64,000 bases of DNA, from contig NZ_AKJG01000158.1 of NCBI RefSeq assembly GCF_000282455.1, forward strand, positions 1 to 64,000, written 5' to 3'. The DNA comes from Pseudomonas sp. GM74. GTDB lineage: Bacteria; Pseudomonadota; Gammaproteobacteria; Pseudomonadales; Pseudomonadaceae. The translations under genes were made by a program, and so were the position numbers. Below are positions 52,110-59,879 of this stretch, piece after piece. Below the pieces are notes generated by a model that did not search any database, had not been told where the DNA came from, and was given only the letters and a program-made list of their open reading frames with translations. Each line of letters opens with the position of its first letter. The stretch's first letter is position 1.

Positions 52110-53018
52110 ATGCAAGACCTCAATGACCTGTATTACTTCGCAAAAGTCGTGGAAGCCGGTGGGTTCGCCGCGGCCGGGCGTTTGCTGGGCATTCCCAAAT
52201 CCCGATTGTCACGGCGCATCGCCGAGCTGGAAGAGCGCCTTGGCGCAAGGCTGCTGCAACGCACCACCCGACAATTGAAGCTGACTGCCGTCGGTGAGCG
52301 TTACCTCCGGCACTGCCAGGCCATGCTGCTGGAGGCGGAAATGGCCGACGAGGCCGTGGCCAGCATGTCCAGCGAGCCCCGCGGGCGCTTGCGGGTGTCC
52401 TGCCCCGTAGGGCTGGCCCATGAAATATTGCCGGGGGTGATCAGCGACTTTCTGGAACGCTTTCCGCAAGTCCAGCTGGAGGTGATGTTGCTCAACCGGC
52501 GGGTCGATCTGGTGAACGAAGGCATCGACGTGGCCCTGCGCGTACGGGAACTGGGCGACGAAGATCCGCTGCTGGTCACTCGCCGCCTGCGTCAGGCGCA
52601 GATGCTGATGGTCGCCAGTCCCGGCTTCCTCATTGGCCGTGAAATCAACCATCCCGAGGATCTGAAAAGCCTGCCGGTGCTCGGCGCCCTGGAAGCCGAC
52701 CGAATGGTGCACATCCGCCTGCTGAATCAAAAAGGCAAAAGTTTTGAACTGGCGCTCGAGGCCCGGCTGGGCATCGATGACTTTATCGTGCGCAAGGCCA
52801 GCACCCTCTCCAGCCTGGGCTTTACGATGCTGCCCATGATGTATTGCGAACAGGAACTGGAAAACGGCTCGTTGGTGCAGTTGTTGCCCGACTGGTCGCT
52901 GCCCGGTGGCTGGCTGCAAGCGGTCTATCCTCATCGCCGCGGGGTCATGCCGGCGGTACGCGCCTGGATTGACCATCTGGTCGAGTCATTCAATGCCTGT
53001 GGGGAACGATTGTTATGA
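52110..53018 (+). CDS. LysR-family regulator, divergent from azoR
   Basis: 302 residues. Helix-turn-helix at about 15-45 (GGFAAAGRLLGIPKSRLSRRI), LysR effector domain from about 90. Closest in pattern to CrgA/AaeR-like LysR proteins (TTRQLKLTAVGERYLRHCQ). It shares a 131-bp divergent control region with azoR. Its stop overlaps the ATG of the YjbR gene (ATGA), so both are translated together. Effector unknown; quinone-like compounds would fit the neighbour. Confidence 0.88.
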   Translation: MQDLNDLYYFAKVVEAGGFAAAGRLLGIPKSRLSRRIAELEERLGARLLQRTTRQLKLTAVGERYLRHCQAMLLEAEMADEAVASMSSEPRGRLRVSCPVGLAHEILPGVISDFLERFPQVQLEVMLLNRRVDLVNEGIDVALRVRELGDEDPLLVTRRLRQAQMLMVASPGFLIGREINHPEDLKSLPVLGALEADRMVHIRLLNQKGKSFELALEARLGIDDFIVRKASTLSSLGFTMLPMMYCEQELENGSLVQLLPDWSLPGGWLQAVYPHRRGVMPAVRAWIDHLVESFNACGERLL

Positions 53019-53374
53019 AAGCCGGACGGATGAGCGAAGAGGATGTCGCGAAATTCTGCCTTACCCTGCCCGGAGCGCGGGAAGACTATAAATGGGGAGG
53101 CGTACGGGTATTTTCGATTGCCGGGAACAAGATGTTCGCCTTGCAGGGCCTGCGGGGTAACTCCCTGGCCTTCAAGGTCGACAAGGATCTGTTTCTGGGT
53201 CATTGCGACCGCCCGGGAATTCATCCGGCGCCTTATCTGGCGCGCGCTCAGTGGATCATCATGGAAACGCCCTACCCGCTCGGTAGCGAAGAACTACAGG
53301 GATTGCTGCAGCGTTCCCACCAGTTGGTGGTGAGCAAACTGCCTAAGCGCACTCAAGTCGCCCTGTTGCTTTAG
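53015..53374 (+). CDS. MmcQ/YjbR-family DNA-binding-type protein
   Basis: 119 residues, YjbR fold: CLTLPGAREDYKWGGVRVFSIAGNKMF, LAFKVDKDLF and the aromatic-rich AQWIIMETPYPLGSEEL. YjbR proteins have a CyaY-like fold and are called DNA-binding, but their role is unclear. The start at 53015 overlaps the LysR stop by 4 bp (ATGA); Met6 at 53030 is an alternative. A terminator hairpin overlaps the stop codon. Confidence 0.85.
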   Translation: MKAGRMSEEDVAKFCLTLPGAREDYKWGGVRVFSIAGNKMFALQGLRGNSLAFKVDKDLFLGHCDRPGIHPAPYLARAQWIIMETPYPLGSEELQGLLQRSHQLVVSKLPKRTQVALLL

Positions 53375-53384
53375 GGCGTTTTTT
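53359..53384 (+). terminator. Terminator of LysR-yjbR
   Basis: CGCCCT (53359-53364), 8-base loop, AGGGCG (53373-53378), then six T. The second arm covers the stop codon of the YjbR gene. Confidence 0.85.
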
Positions 53385-53385
53385 A

Positions 53386-53814
53386 TTAGATCAAGGCGAA
53401 CAGGTGTGCACCGAGGAACAGGTGATCGATCCAGAACACCTGGTGCATTAGCACGATGATCCAGAACACCAACTGGTACGAGACCTTGCGAGTCTTGTGC
53501 CGAAACGCTTGCTGGGCCAGCAAGGCGCCGGGCCAGCCTCCGGCGAGTTCCAGCGCATGCAGGACATTCTCCGGCGTCCGCCATTGCTCGGCGCGGGCCT
53601 TGCGCTTGTCGCTCCAGTACAGGAAAAACGTCACGACGCTGACGATGCCGTAGGCCGCCAAGGGAATCAACGACACCCCGTGCAGCCATGACGACACCGA
53701 ACCCGACAGCGGCAATGTGCACAGGATTGCGAACACCAGCCACTTCAGCCGCGGATGGCGGATCTGTCCCCCGGGCTGGCGCCCGGGGTTATTGCGCGAG
53801 CTTGAGTCACTCAC
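53386..53814 (-). CDS. DUF1294 membrane protein
   Basis: 142 residues. Basic N-terminus, then three or four hydrophobic helices with the DUF1294 signature FLYWSDKRKARAEQWRTPENVLHALELAGGWPGALLAQQ and FRHKTRKVSYQLVFW. The family is unassigned, sometimes fused to cold-shock domains; this copy has none. Its ATG overlaps the stop of uppP by 4 bp, so it is the second gene of a two-gene unit. Confidence 0.85.
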   Translation of the reverse strand: MSDSSSRNNPGRQPGGQIRHPRLKWLVFAILCTLPLSGSVSSWLHGVSLIPLAAYGIVSVVTFFLYWSDKRKARAEQWRTPENVLHALELAGGWPGALLAQQAFRHKTRKVSYQLVFWIIVLMHQVFWIDHLFLGAHLFALI

Positions 53815-54644
53815 GGCTTGACCGCGCTCCAGTCGACCCAGCCGAACTGCCAGGTCGCCAGGATGATCAGGCCGAACACGATGCGATACCAGGCAAACGC
53901 CGCATAGCTGTGGTTGGCGATGAACTTGAGCAGCCCGCGGACCGCGATCATCGCGAAGACGAACGCCGTAACGAAGCCGACCGCGAACACCGGGAAATCA
54001 GAGGGGACAAACAGGTGACGGTATTTATAGCCCGAGTACACAGCCGCGCCGACCATGGTCGGCATCGCCAGGAAAAATGAAAACTCGGTAGCGGTCTTGC
54101 GCGACAGGCCGAACAGCAACCCGCCAATGATCGTCGAGCCCGAACGGGAAGTGCCCGGAATCATGGCCAGGCATTGGGCGAAGCCGACTTTCAGGGCATC
54201 TTTCCAGGTGATGTCATCCACCGTTTCGGCGTGGACTTCGTGCTGACGGCGCTCGGCCCACAACATGATGAACCCGCCCACGACCAGCGCCGATGCCACG
54301 GTGATCGGATTGAACAGGTATTCGTGGATCAGGTCGGCGAAGATCACACCCAACACCACGGCCGGCAAGAACGCGATCAACAGGTTCGCGGTAAACCGCC
54401 GAGCGCCCGGCTGGGTCGGCAGGCCGATGACCACGTCGAAAATCTTGCGTCGAAATTCCCATACCACCGCCAGGATGGCACCCAACTGGATAATGATGTT
54501 GAACGCCATCGCCCGCTCGCCCCCGAAACCGAGCAGGTCGGCCACGATGATCTGGTGGCCGGTACTGGAAATGGGCAGGAATTCTGTCAGCCCTTCTACA
54601 ACCCCAAGAATCAATGCCTGAAAGGCAGTCCAAAAATCCATCAA
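53811..54644 (-). CDS. uppP: Undecaprenyl-diphosphatase UppP (BacA)
   Basis: 277 residues, multi-helix inner-membrane phosphatase that recycles undecaprenyl pyrophosphate for peptidoglycan and O-antigen synthesis and gives bacitracin tolerance. Conserved motif EGLTEFLPISSTGHQIIV with catalytic Glu and Ser, and the second motif PGTSRSGSTIIGGLLFGL with the catalytic Arg. Overlaps the DUF1294 gene by 4 bp. Many pseudomonads carry more than one UppP/PAP2 enzyme. Confidence 0.95.
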   Translation of the reverse strand: MMDFWTAFQALILGVVEGLTEFLPISSTGHQIIVADLLGFGGERAMAFNIIIQLGAILAVVWEFRRKIFDVVIGLPTQPGARRFTANLLIAFLPAVVLGVIFADLIHEYLFNPITVASALVVGGFIMLWAERRQHEVHAETVDDITWKDALKVGFAQCLAMIPGTSRSGSTIIGGLLFGLSRKTATEFSFFLAMPTMVGAAVYSGYKYRHLFVPSDFPVFAVGFVTAFVFAMIAVRGLLKFIANHSYAAFAWYRIVFGLIILATWQFGWVDWSAVKP

Positions 54645-54936
54645 TCCCCCAAAAGGCTATGCGCGCCGGCATGCCCCGTCAGTATTTTTCAAAGCTTGAA
54701 ATGCGATCAGCGTAGCTGATTCCCCGCGCATCAAGGATCACCACAGAACCGTCAAAATCCTGTGAAAAAAACAATCCTGATCCGGGCTTATCCGTGCGGG
54801 GCCGAAATCCTATCAGACAAGTCCGATTGGCGCTGCCGCGTTATCACGCGCTATTGAAGCACACCCTGCGCCACGGGATTCCCGACGCCAATCCGGTTAC
54901 AATCGGCCCCCTTTTCGATTTTCCCAAGGAGCCTCC

Positions 54937-55500
54937 ATGTCCGGGCTTGAACTGTTTGCCGCCGCCCTCGGTGTCATTGCCGTCTGGCTGACAGTCAAAC
55001 AGAACCCCTGGTGCTGGCCCATCGGCCTGGTCATGGTACTGCTCTATAGCTGGATCTTTTTTGAGGTGAAACTTTACTCGGACATGTTGCTGCAAGTCGT
55101 CTATGCCGCCCTGCAGCTTTACGGCTGGTGGCAATGGACACGGGTGGGTGAAACAACCCATGGCCGCGAAGTCAGTCGGCTCGATACCCCCTCCATAGCG
55201 TTGAGCCTGGCCATTGGCGCACTCGGCAGCCTGTTGCTGGGGGCGGCCATGGCCCACTGGACCGACGCCGCGCAACCCTGGCTCGATGCGGCACTGACCG
55301 GGTTCAGCCTGGTGGCGCAGGTCTGGATGGCGCAAAAACGTCTCCAGTGCTGGCCGCTGTGGATCGCCCTGGATGTGATTTTCGTCGGGCTGTTCATCTA
55401 TAAAGGCCTGTACCTGACCGCCACCCTGTACGGATTGTTCACCGTGATCGCCGTACAGGGCTGGCGCGAATGGCGCGCCGACCCGGCGTTGCGCGCATGA
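54937..55500 (+). CDS. pnuC: Nicotinamide riboside transporter PnuC
   Basis: 187 residues, about seven hydrophobic segments, PnuC family: CWPIGLVMVLLYSWIFFEVKLYSDMLLQ and YAALQLYGWWQWTRVG near the substrate path, then WPLWIALDVIFVGLFIYKGLYLTA. Imports nicotinamide riboside; uptake is driven by phosphorylation inside. The gene downstream encodes a NadR-like kinase and overlaps by 4 bp (ATGA), completing a salvage pathway. CAAGGAGCC precedes the ATG. TACAAT at 54898-54903 is a possible -10. Confidence 0.92.
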   Translation: MSGLELFAAALGVIAVWLTVKQNPWCWPIGLVMVLLYSWIFFEVKLYSDMLLQVVYAALQLYGWWQWTRVGETTHGREVSRLDTPSIALSLAIGALGSLLLGAAMAHWTDAAQPWLDAALTGFSLVAQVWMAQKRLQCWPLWIALDVIFVGLFIYKGLYLTATLYGLFTVIAVQGWREWRADPALRA

Positions 55501-56021
55501 AAGTCCTGGTACTCACAGGCCCGGAATCCAGCGGTAAAAGCTGGCTGGCGGCCGAGTTGCAACAGCGTTTCGGCGGGGTTCTGGTCGACGAGTATGTGCG
55601 CTGGTTCATCGAGCAGAATCCGCGGGACACCACCTTGGCCGACATTCCGGACATCGCCCGTGGTCAATTGGCATGGGAGGACGAAGCACGGGTGCAACAA
55701 CCGTCTTTGCTCATCCTCGACACGCACCTGCTGAGCAATATTCTCTGGAGCCAAACCCTGTTTGGCGACTGCCCCTCCTGGATCGAACAAGCGCTACTGG
55801 CCCGGCATTACGACTTGCACTTGCTGCTGTCGCCGGAACACGTCGAATGGACGGATGACGGCCAGCGTTGCCAGCCCCGATTGAGTGAGCGCCAGGCATT
55901 TTTCGACCAGACCCTGGCCTGGCTCGAGCGCCACGCACAACCGGTTCAAGTACTGCACGGAGATTGGGCCGAGCGCCGAATCCAGGCACTGCACGCCGTG
56001 ACCCGATTGCTCGGCGCCTGA
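55497..56021 (+). CDS. NadR-like nicotinamide riboside kinase
   Basis: 174 residues, P-loop kinase equivalent to the C-terminal ribosylnicotinamide kinase domain of NadR; the repressor and NMN-adenylyltransferase domains are absent. Walker A LTGPESSGKSWLA (about 6-18), VDEYVRWFIEQNPRDTTL, LILDTHLLSNILW and LLLSPEHVEWTDDGQR. It would trap nicotinamide riboside as NMN. ATG 55497 overlaps the pnuC stop by 4 bp. Confidence 0.9.
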   Translation: MKVLVLTGPESSGKSWLAAELQQRFGGVLVDEYVRWFIEQNPRDTTLADIPDIARGQLAWEDEARVQQPSLLILDTHLLSNILWSQTLFGDCPSWIEQALLARHYDLHLLLSPEHVEWTDDGQRCQPRLSERQAFFDQTLAWLERHAQPVQVLHGDWAERRIQALHAVTRLLGA

Positions 56022-56377
56022 CGGGCGTTTGGGGCAATTTCCCCACCATCCCCCCCCTGTCCCGGGGGAAAGTGTCCGCTCCTGAAACACCCTCCCAGCC
56101 TCAAACGACCTGTTTCAGCGCCCTGCACCGCTTGATCATCGGATGTGTTAAGTCATTGATACAGCATCGCTGAAAACCTTGTTCCAGAGCGCTTTATCTG
56201 CATTTGCGTGCTGCCTGCGCAGTTTTTTGTCTCAGCGTTGAAACATCCTCGACAAAGGGTATCCGGCCAACATCAATAAACCGTTGAATCAACACGACAT
56301 TCAAAAAACGGCACAGCTTTCGCTCTCTCCTTCTCACAACCGACCAGAGCCAGCCCACATGAGAAGGAAAGAGCGTC
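56022..56377. promoter_or_regulatory. fap operon control region (356 bp)
   Basis: Contains a sigma-54-like promoter (56309-56324) and three copies of a TGAAACA-type element: CTGAAACA at 56082-56089, its inverse TGTTTCAG at 56111-56118, and TTGAAACA at 56238-56245. The first two form an inverted repeat with a 21-bp spacer about 190-230 bp upstream of the promoter, where a sigma-54 activator would bind. No gene seen. Confidence 0.55.
56309..56324 (+). promoter_or_regulatory. Sigma-54 (-24/-12) promoter of fapA
   Basis: CGGCACAGCTTTCGCT: GG at 56310-56311 and GC at 56322-56323, exactly 10 bases apart, with GGCAC intact and TCGCT in place of TTGCT. Transcription should start near 56335, about 43 bases before fapA. 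Confidence 0.65.
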
Positions 56378-56815
56378 GTGGGGATACTCGATAAAAGAGT
56401 CTTGACGTGCCTGCTGCTGATCGCAAGCGCTGCAGGCACGTTTCTCAGTTTCGCCGTTCAAGCCGAAGGCAACGGCGTCATCGTGCTTGATCGCACCATT
56501 CACTCAACCCCTATCGGTCGCAACGGCGGCAGAGATCCGAACCCGAACACCGTCAATGCCAACCCGTCGACCCGCGTCACCGGCGAACTCAGCGACGCCG
56601 ACATTGCCGGGGTCACCACCGGAACGGCCCTTCGCCACAACAACGGTCAAAGCCCGGGTGGCATGCAAGGCCTCAACGTCGTCACCAACCCCAACGGTTT
56701 GCCCGGCATGTCCGTCGGCCACGGCGGTGGCAGCGGCAGCGCGATTTCCGGAACCATCAACCGCGCCATGAGCAGCGGCCTCGGCTCACTGGGCAGAATG
56801 GCGGGAGGCCAATGA
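56378..56815 (+). CDS. fapA: Fap amyloid system, periplasmic chaperone-like FapA
   Basis: 145 residues. Hydrophobic signal segment (VLTCLLLIASAAGTFLSFAVQA), then a mature part rich in Asn, Gly and Ser (GRNGGRDPNPNTVNANPST, SVGHGGGSGSAISG). First gene of the fap operon, which makes functional amyloid for biofilm. FapA is thought to hold FapC and FapB subunits or control their ratio. The start is GTG at 56378, with AAGGAAAG upstream; no ATG is available in the right place. It is followed after one base by fapB. Confidence 0.87.
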   Translation: MGILDKRVLTCLLLIASAAGTFLSFAVQAEGNGVIVLDRTIHSTPIGRNGGRDPNPNTVNANPSTRVTGELSDADIAGVTTGTALRHNNGQSPGGMQGLNVVTNPNGLPGMSVGHGGGSGSAISGTINRAMSSGLGSLGRMAGGQ

Positions 56816-56816
56816 G

Positions 56817-57395
56817 ATGAGTCGATCCCTGCTGCTACTTGCCCTGTTCGGTTGCACCAGCGTAATGGCGGATTCGGTCGTCAGTTCGGTGAACAACGCC
56901 ACCCTTCAGGATTCCGGTACCCAATACCGGGGCAACTTCAACGTCAACCAGGCGGCTGGCGACCGACAGCAGCAGGCCAACGTCCGCGCGATCGCCATTG
57001 GTACCCAGGCGGGTGCGACCACCAGCGTCCAGCAGAACATCACCACGCCCGCCAATCCGTCCATGGATGCGACGGCCACTGTCGGCGGCTCCTCCTTCAG
57101 TAATGGCAACGGTGTGCTGGGCGTCAACCAGGGCGTCGGGGCGAACAACCAGATGGCCAACGCCATGCGCGTCAGCATCAGCGCTGCACCGCAAGCCATT
57201 GACGATAGTGCGCTTTCTCAACAGAACGTGGCGTTGCTACCGAACTCTGGAGCAACTGGCGCCCCAAACGGCAGTCGCCAGGTCGTGACAAGCGACCAGG
57301 CCTTCACCGGCAGCCGGGGAGTGATCCAGGTGAACCAGAGTGCCGGGGTGGGGAACCGAATGGCTAACACCCTGAGCATCCGGGTCGCAGACTGA
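56817..57395 (+). CDS. fapB: Fap amyloid nucleator/minor subunit FapB
   Basis: 192 residues. Signal peptide (LLLLALFGCTSVMA). The mature part holds three imperfect repeats with the pattern G-V-xVNQxxGxxNxMAN: about 34-62 (GNFNVNQAAGDRQQQANVR), 91-121 (VLGVNQGVGANNQMAN) and 161-191 (VIQVNQSAGVGNRMANTLSI). FapB is the minor amyloid subunit and proposed nucleator, exported through FapF. Overall rich in Asn, Gln, Ala and Gly. Starts 1 bp after the fapA stop codon. Confidence 0.92.
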   Translation: MSRSLLLLALFGCTSVMADSVVSSVNNATLQDSGTQYRGNFNVNQAAGDRQQQANVRAIAIGTQAGATTSVQQNITTPANPSMDATATVGGSSFSNGNGVLGVNQGVGANNQMANAMRVSISAAPQAIDDSALSQQNVALLPNSGATGAPNGSRQVVTSDQAFTGSRGVIQVNQSAGVGNRMANTLSIRVAD

Positions 57396-57460
57396 CCCCC
57401 GATACAGTGCGATCAGGGAAGTACCAACACTTGACAGACAAATGAGCACGGAGAAACACC

Positions 57461-58303
57461 ATGAACCCGACAACGGCTCTCAAACCTCTGGCTTTCGCTC
57501 TGGCAGCTGTGATGGCATTCGCAGCACAAGCAGGCGGTCTTGATGATCACGAGCAGGGCAATGGACAAGGTAACAACCATCAGCCCAAAGGCCCGACGCT
57601 GGAACAAATCATGCAGATAACAGCAGGTGCCGGGGCCGCCGTGCTGGACTCGCAGAAAAACAGTGGCAGCAGCGTATTGAATCGGGACACCACGAACGAC
57701 GCTCGAATCGATGACTCCCTGAACAACTCCAACGGCAACATGGGCGCCAACGTTGCAGCCGGTAACGGCAACCAGCAAGACAACGCCGCCGCCCTTGCCA
57801 CGGCTGACGAAAGCTTCATCTTCGGCACCGCGGTCGCCGTCTCCAGCGCGACTCAGAAGAGCACCGGCAACACCGCCAGGAACAACTCCAACACTAACAA
57901 CACAACGCTCAATAACGCAGGCAACAGCGGTTCCGGCAACATCGGCATCAACGTGACCACCGGCGACTTCAACCAACAGAAAAACAACCTGGCGATTGCC
58001 GTTTCGGGCGGTCGTGTAGCAGTAGCTGCGGCGGCGGCCAACCAAAGCACGTCCGGGCTGAACGTCACCAACAACGCCCATACGACTGATTTCGTAGCCG
58101 TAGGTGTACTGGGTCTGTCTGGCGTAACCACTCAACAAGTGATGACGCCAGAGGGCTGGAAACCCCCTGTCACCAACAATGCTTCGATAACGGGCTCGAT
58201 GAACAACTTCTCCGGTAACGGCGGAGCCAACGTATCGTCTGGCGTGGGCAACCAGCAAAGCAACTCGCTGTCCATCGCCGCGGGCTGCAAGTCTTGTCAG
58301 TAA
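57461..58303 (+). CDS. fapC: Major amyloid subunit FapC
   Basis: 280 residues. Signal peptide (ending near AAQAGG, residue 25). Three repeats, R1 about 79-114 (DSLNNSNGNMGANVAAGNGN), R2 about 145-181 (LNNAGNSGSGNIGINVTTGD) and R3 about 238-274 (SMNNFSGNGGANVSSGVGN), form the cross-beta core. They are separated by linkers of about 30 and 56 residues. The C-terminus ends with a CKSC motif (276-279), the conserved CxxC of FapC. Main structural protein of the extracellular Fap fibril. Starts 65 bp after fapB. Confidence 0.95.
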   Translation: MNPTTALKPLAFALAAVMAFAAQAGGLDDHEQGNGQGNNHQPKGPTLEQIMQITAGAGAAVLDSQKNSGSSVLNRDTTNDARIDDSLNNSNGNMGANVAAGNGNQQDNAAALATADESFIFGTAVAVSSATQKSTGNTARNNSNTNNTTLNNAGNSGSGNIGINVTTGDFNQQKNNLAIAVSGGRVAVAAAAANQSTSGLNVTNNAHTTDFVAVGVLGLSGVTTQQVMTPEGWKPPVTNNASITGSMNNFSGNGGANVSSGVGNQQSNSLSIAAGCKSCQ

Positions 58304-58364
58304 TCGCGATGGCAACGCAAGCTCCGGCGACGGTTTTTTTCCACAGTCCCAAGGCGTATCGATC

Positions 58365-59045
58365 ATGCGTAAGACTGTCCTTTTCGCCCTGCTCTGCCTG
58401 TCTGGCCTGACCCAGGCTGCACAGATGCCGGTCGCCGCCCTGCCGGGTGGTGTGCTGGTGTACAAGCACGTACAGAGTTTGCGCGAGCGAAAGTTCAGCG
58501 ACATCGTCGAACAAAAAACCGATTTCAGCTGCGGCGCCGCCGCGCTGGCAACAATACTGCGCCAGGCCTATTGGCTCGATGTCGATGAGGAGCACATCAT
58601 CAAAGGCATGCTGGTCACCGCAGACCAGGACCTTGTGCGTACCCAGGGTTTTTCCATGCTGGACATGAAGCGCTACATAGAGCGCATCGGCATGCGCGCC
58701 CGGGGCTACAGGATCCCGCCGCAAAGGCTCGAAGCCGTGACGATTCCGGTAGTGGTACTGATGGAAATTCGCGGCTACAAGCACTTCGTGGTGTTGCAGC
58801 GGGCGGACAGGAACTGGGTGTATATCGGCGACCCGGTACTCGGACACAAACGCTACGCCCATGATGACTTCGTCAAAGGCTGGAATGGCATTATTTTCGC
58901 TATCGTCGGTCCCGGTTACGACAAAACCAACGCGTTACGCAGTCCACCGGAACCGCTGACAGCCAAGAACAAGATGGATAACTTCAACCCGGTCAAAGAT
59001 GCTGAATTGATGGATTTTGGTTTCATACAGAGCGACTTCTTTTAA
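58365..59045 (+). CDS. fapD: Fap-system C39-type cysteine peptidase FapD
   Basis: 226 residues. Signal peptide (TVLFALLCLSGLTQA). C39 peptidase fold: Cys56 in QKTDFSCGAAALATILRQ, His140 in GYKHFVVLQ and Asp156 in VYIGDPVLGH. C39 domains usually cleave double-Gly leaders in bacteriocin ABC exporters. Here it is a separate periplasmic enzyme, expected to process another Fap protein. Fourth gene, 61 bp after fapC. Confidence 0.93.
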   Translation: MRKTVLFALLCLSGLTQAAQMPVAALPGGVLVYKHVQSLRERKFSDIVEQKTDFSCGAAALATILRQAYWLDVDEEHIIKGMLVTADQDLVRTQGFSMLDMKRYIERIGMRARGYRIPPQRLEAVTIPVVVLMEIRGYKHFVVLQRADRNWVYIGDPVLGHKRYAHDDFVKGWNGIIFAIVGPGYDKTNALRSPPEPLTAKNKMDNFNPVKDAELMDFGFIQSDFF

Positions 59046-59089
59046 TCGCCAACAAGATGATAGGGGGCAGGATGCTCCGGGAGCAGCAA

Positions 59090-59833
59090 ATGAAAACCTC
59101 GTATTGGGTGGTCGCTGCCTGTCTGGCAGCGAGCACTTCAGGTTTTGCTGATGAGTTCAGACCCATCGAAATCAAGGACGAGGAACTGGCCGGGTTGCGT
59201 GGCCGATATGTGATGCCGGGGCGGGTCATCAGCTTCGGTGTCGTCATGAGCAGTACGTGGCGCAATGCCAGTGGTGACCTGATCGGAGCCTCCACCTCGA
59301 TGCAGCTTCAAGCCGCAACGGTCAAGCCCGAGTTCTATGTTTCAACCATCAAGCAATCCGGTCATGGCGGTTCGTCCAGGTCGGGCAGCGGCCACGTGAC
59401 GGGGGGCGCAGCCCTGAGCACTTCCCGGGGCATAACCCAGGTCACACGGGCCGCAGGCGATGGCAACAGCGCAAACAACAACATCGCCATCAACGTCAAG
59501 GAGGCCAGTACGGCCCCAGCACTGGTGCCGAGCCAGGGCCAGGCGCTGATAGCCGGTCAAACCATTACCGGCAGCAATGCCGCAGGCAGTGTCGCCGTAT
59601 CCGCGACCGGCGGCGGTGTTCAGATGTCCATTACCGCCAACAACAACCAGGGCACAAGCCTGCAACAGGTCGCCCAAGGCGGGTTGCTGCAAAACACCCG
59701 GTTGCTGGGCAGCAGCAATATTGTGGACAACATGACTCAACTCAACGTGGTGCTCAACAATAATGGCCCGAGTGCGGGTGTACTGGAGTGCAACCTCAAC
59801 CAACTCGCTGCATTACGGACCATGGGGTATTGA
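59090..59833 (+). CDS. fapE: Fap amyloid minor component FapE
   Basis: 247 residues. Signal peptide (YWVVAACLAASTSGFA). It carries Fap-like repeat traces (ITQVTRAAGDGNSANNNIAI, NIVDNMTQLNVVLNN) and a C-terminal Cys in LECNLNQLAALRTMGY. FapE is exported and found in small amounts in fibrils. The frame opens at 59057; 59090 is chosen because MKTSYW begins the signal peptide and GGGAG lies upstream. 46 bp separate it from fapF. Confidence 0.9.
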   Translation: MKTSYWVVAACLAASTSGFADEFRPIEIKDEELAGLRGRYVMPGRVISFGVVMSSTWRNASGDLIGASTSMQLQAATVKPEFYVSTIKQSGHGGSSRSGSGHVTGGAALSTSRGITQVTRAAGDGNSANNNIAINVKEASTAPALVPSQGQALIAGQTITGSNAAGSVAVSATGGGVQMSITANNNQGTSLQQVAQGGLLQNTRLLGSSNIVDNMTQLNVVLNNNGPSAGVLECNLNQLAALRTMGY

Positions 59834-59879
59834 ACTACGCTGAGTCTGGACCATTGGGCACAAATGGACGGTTTATTTC

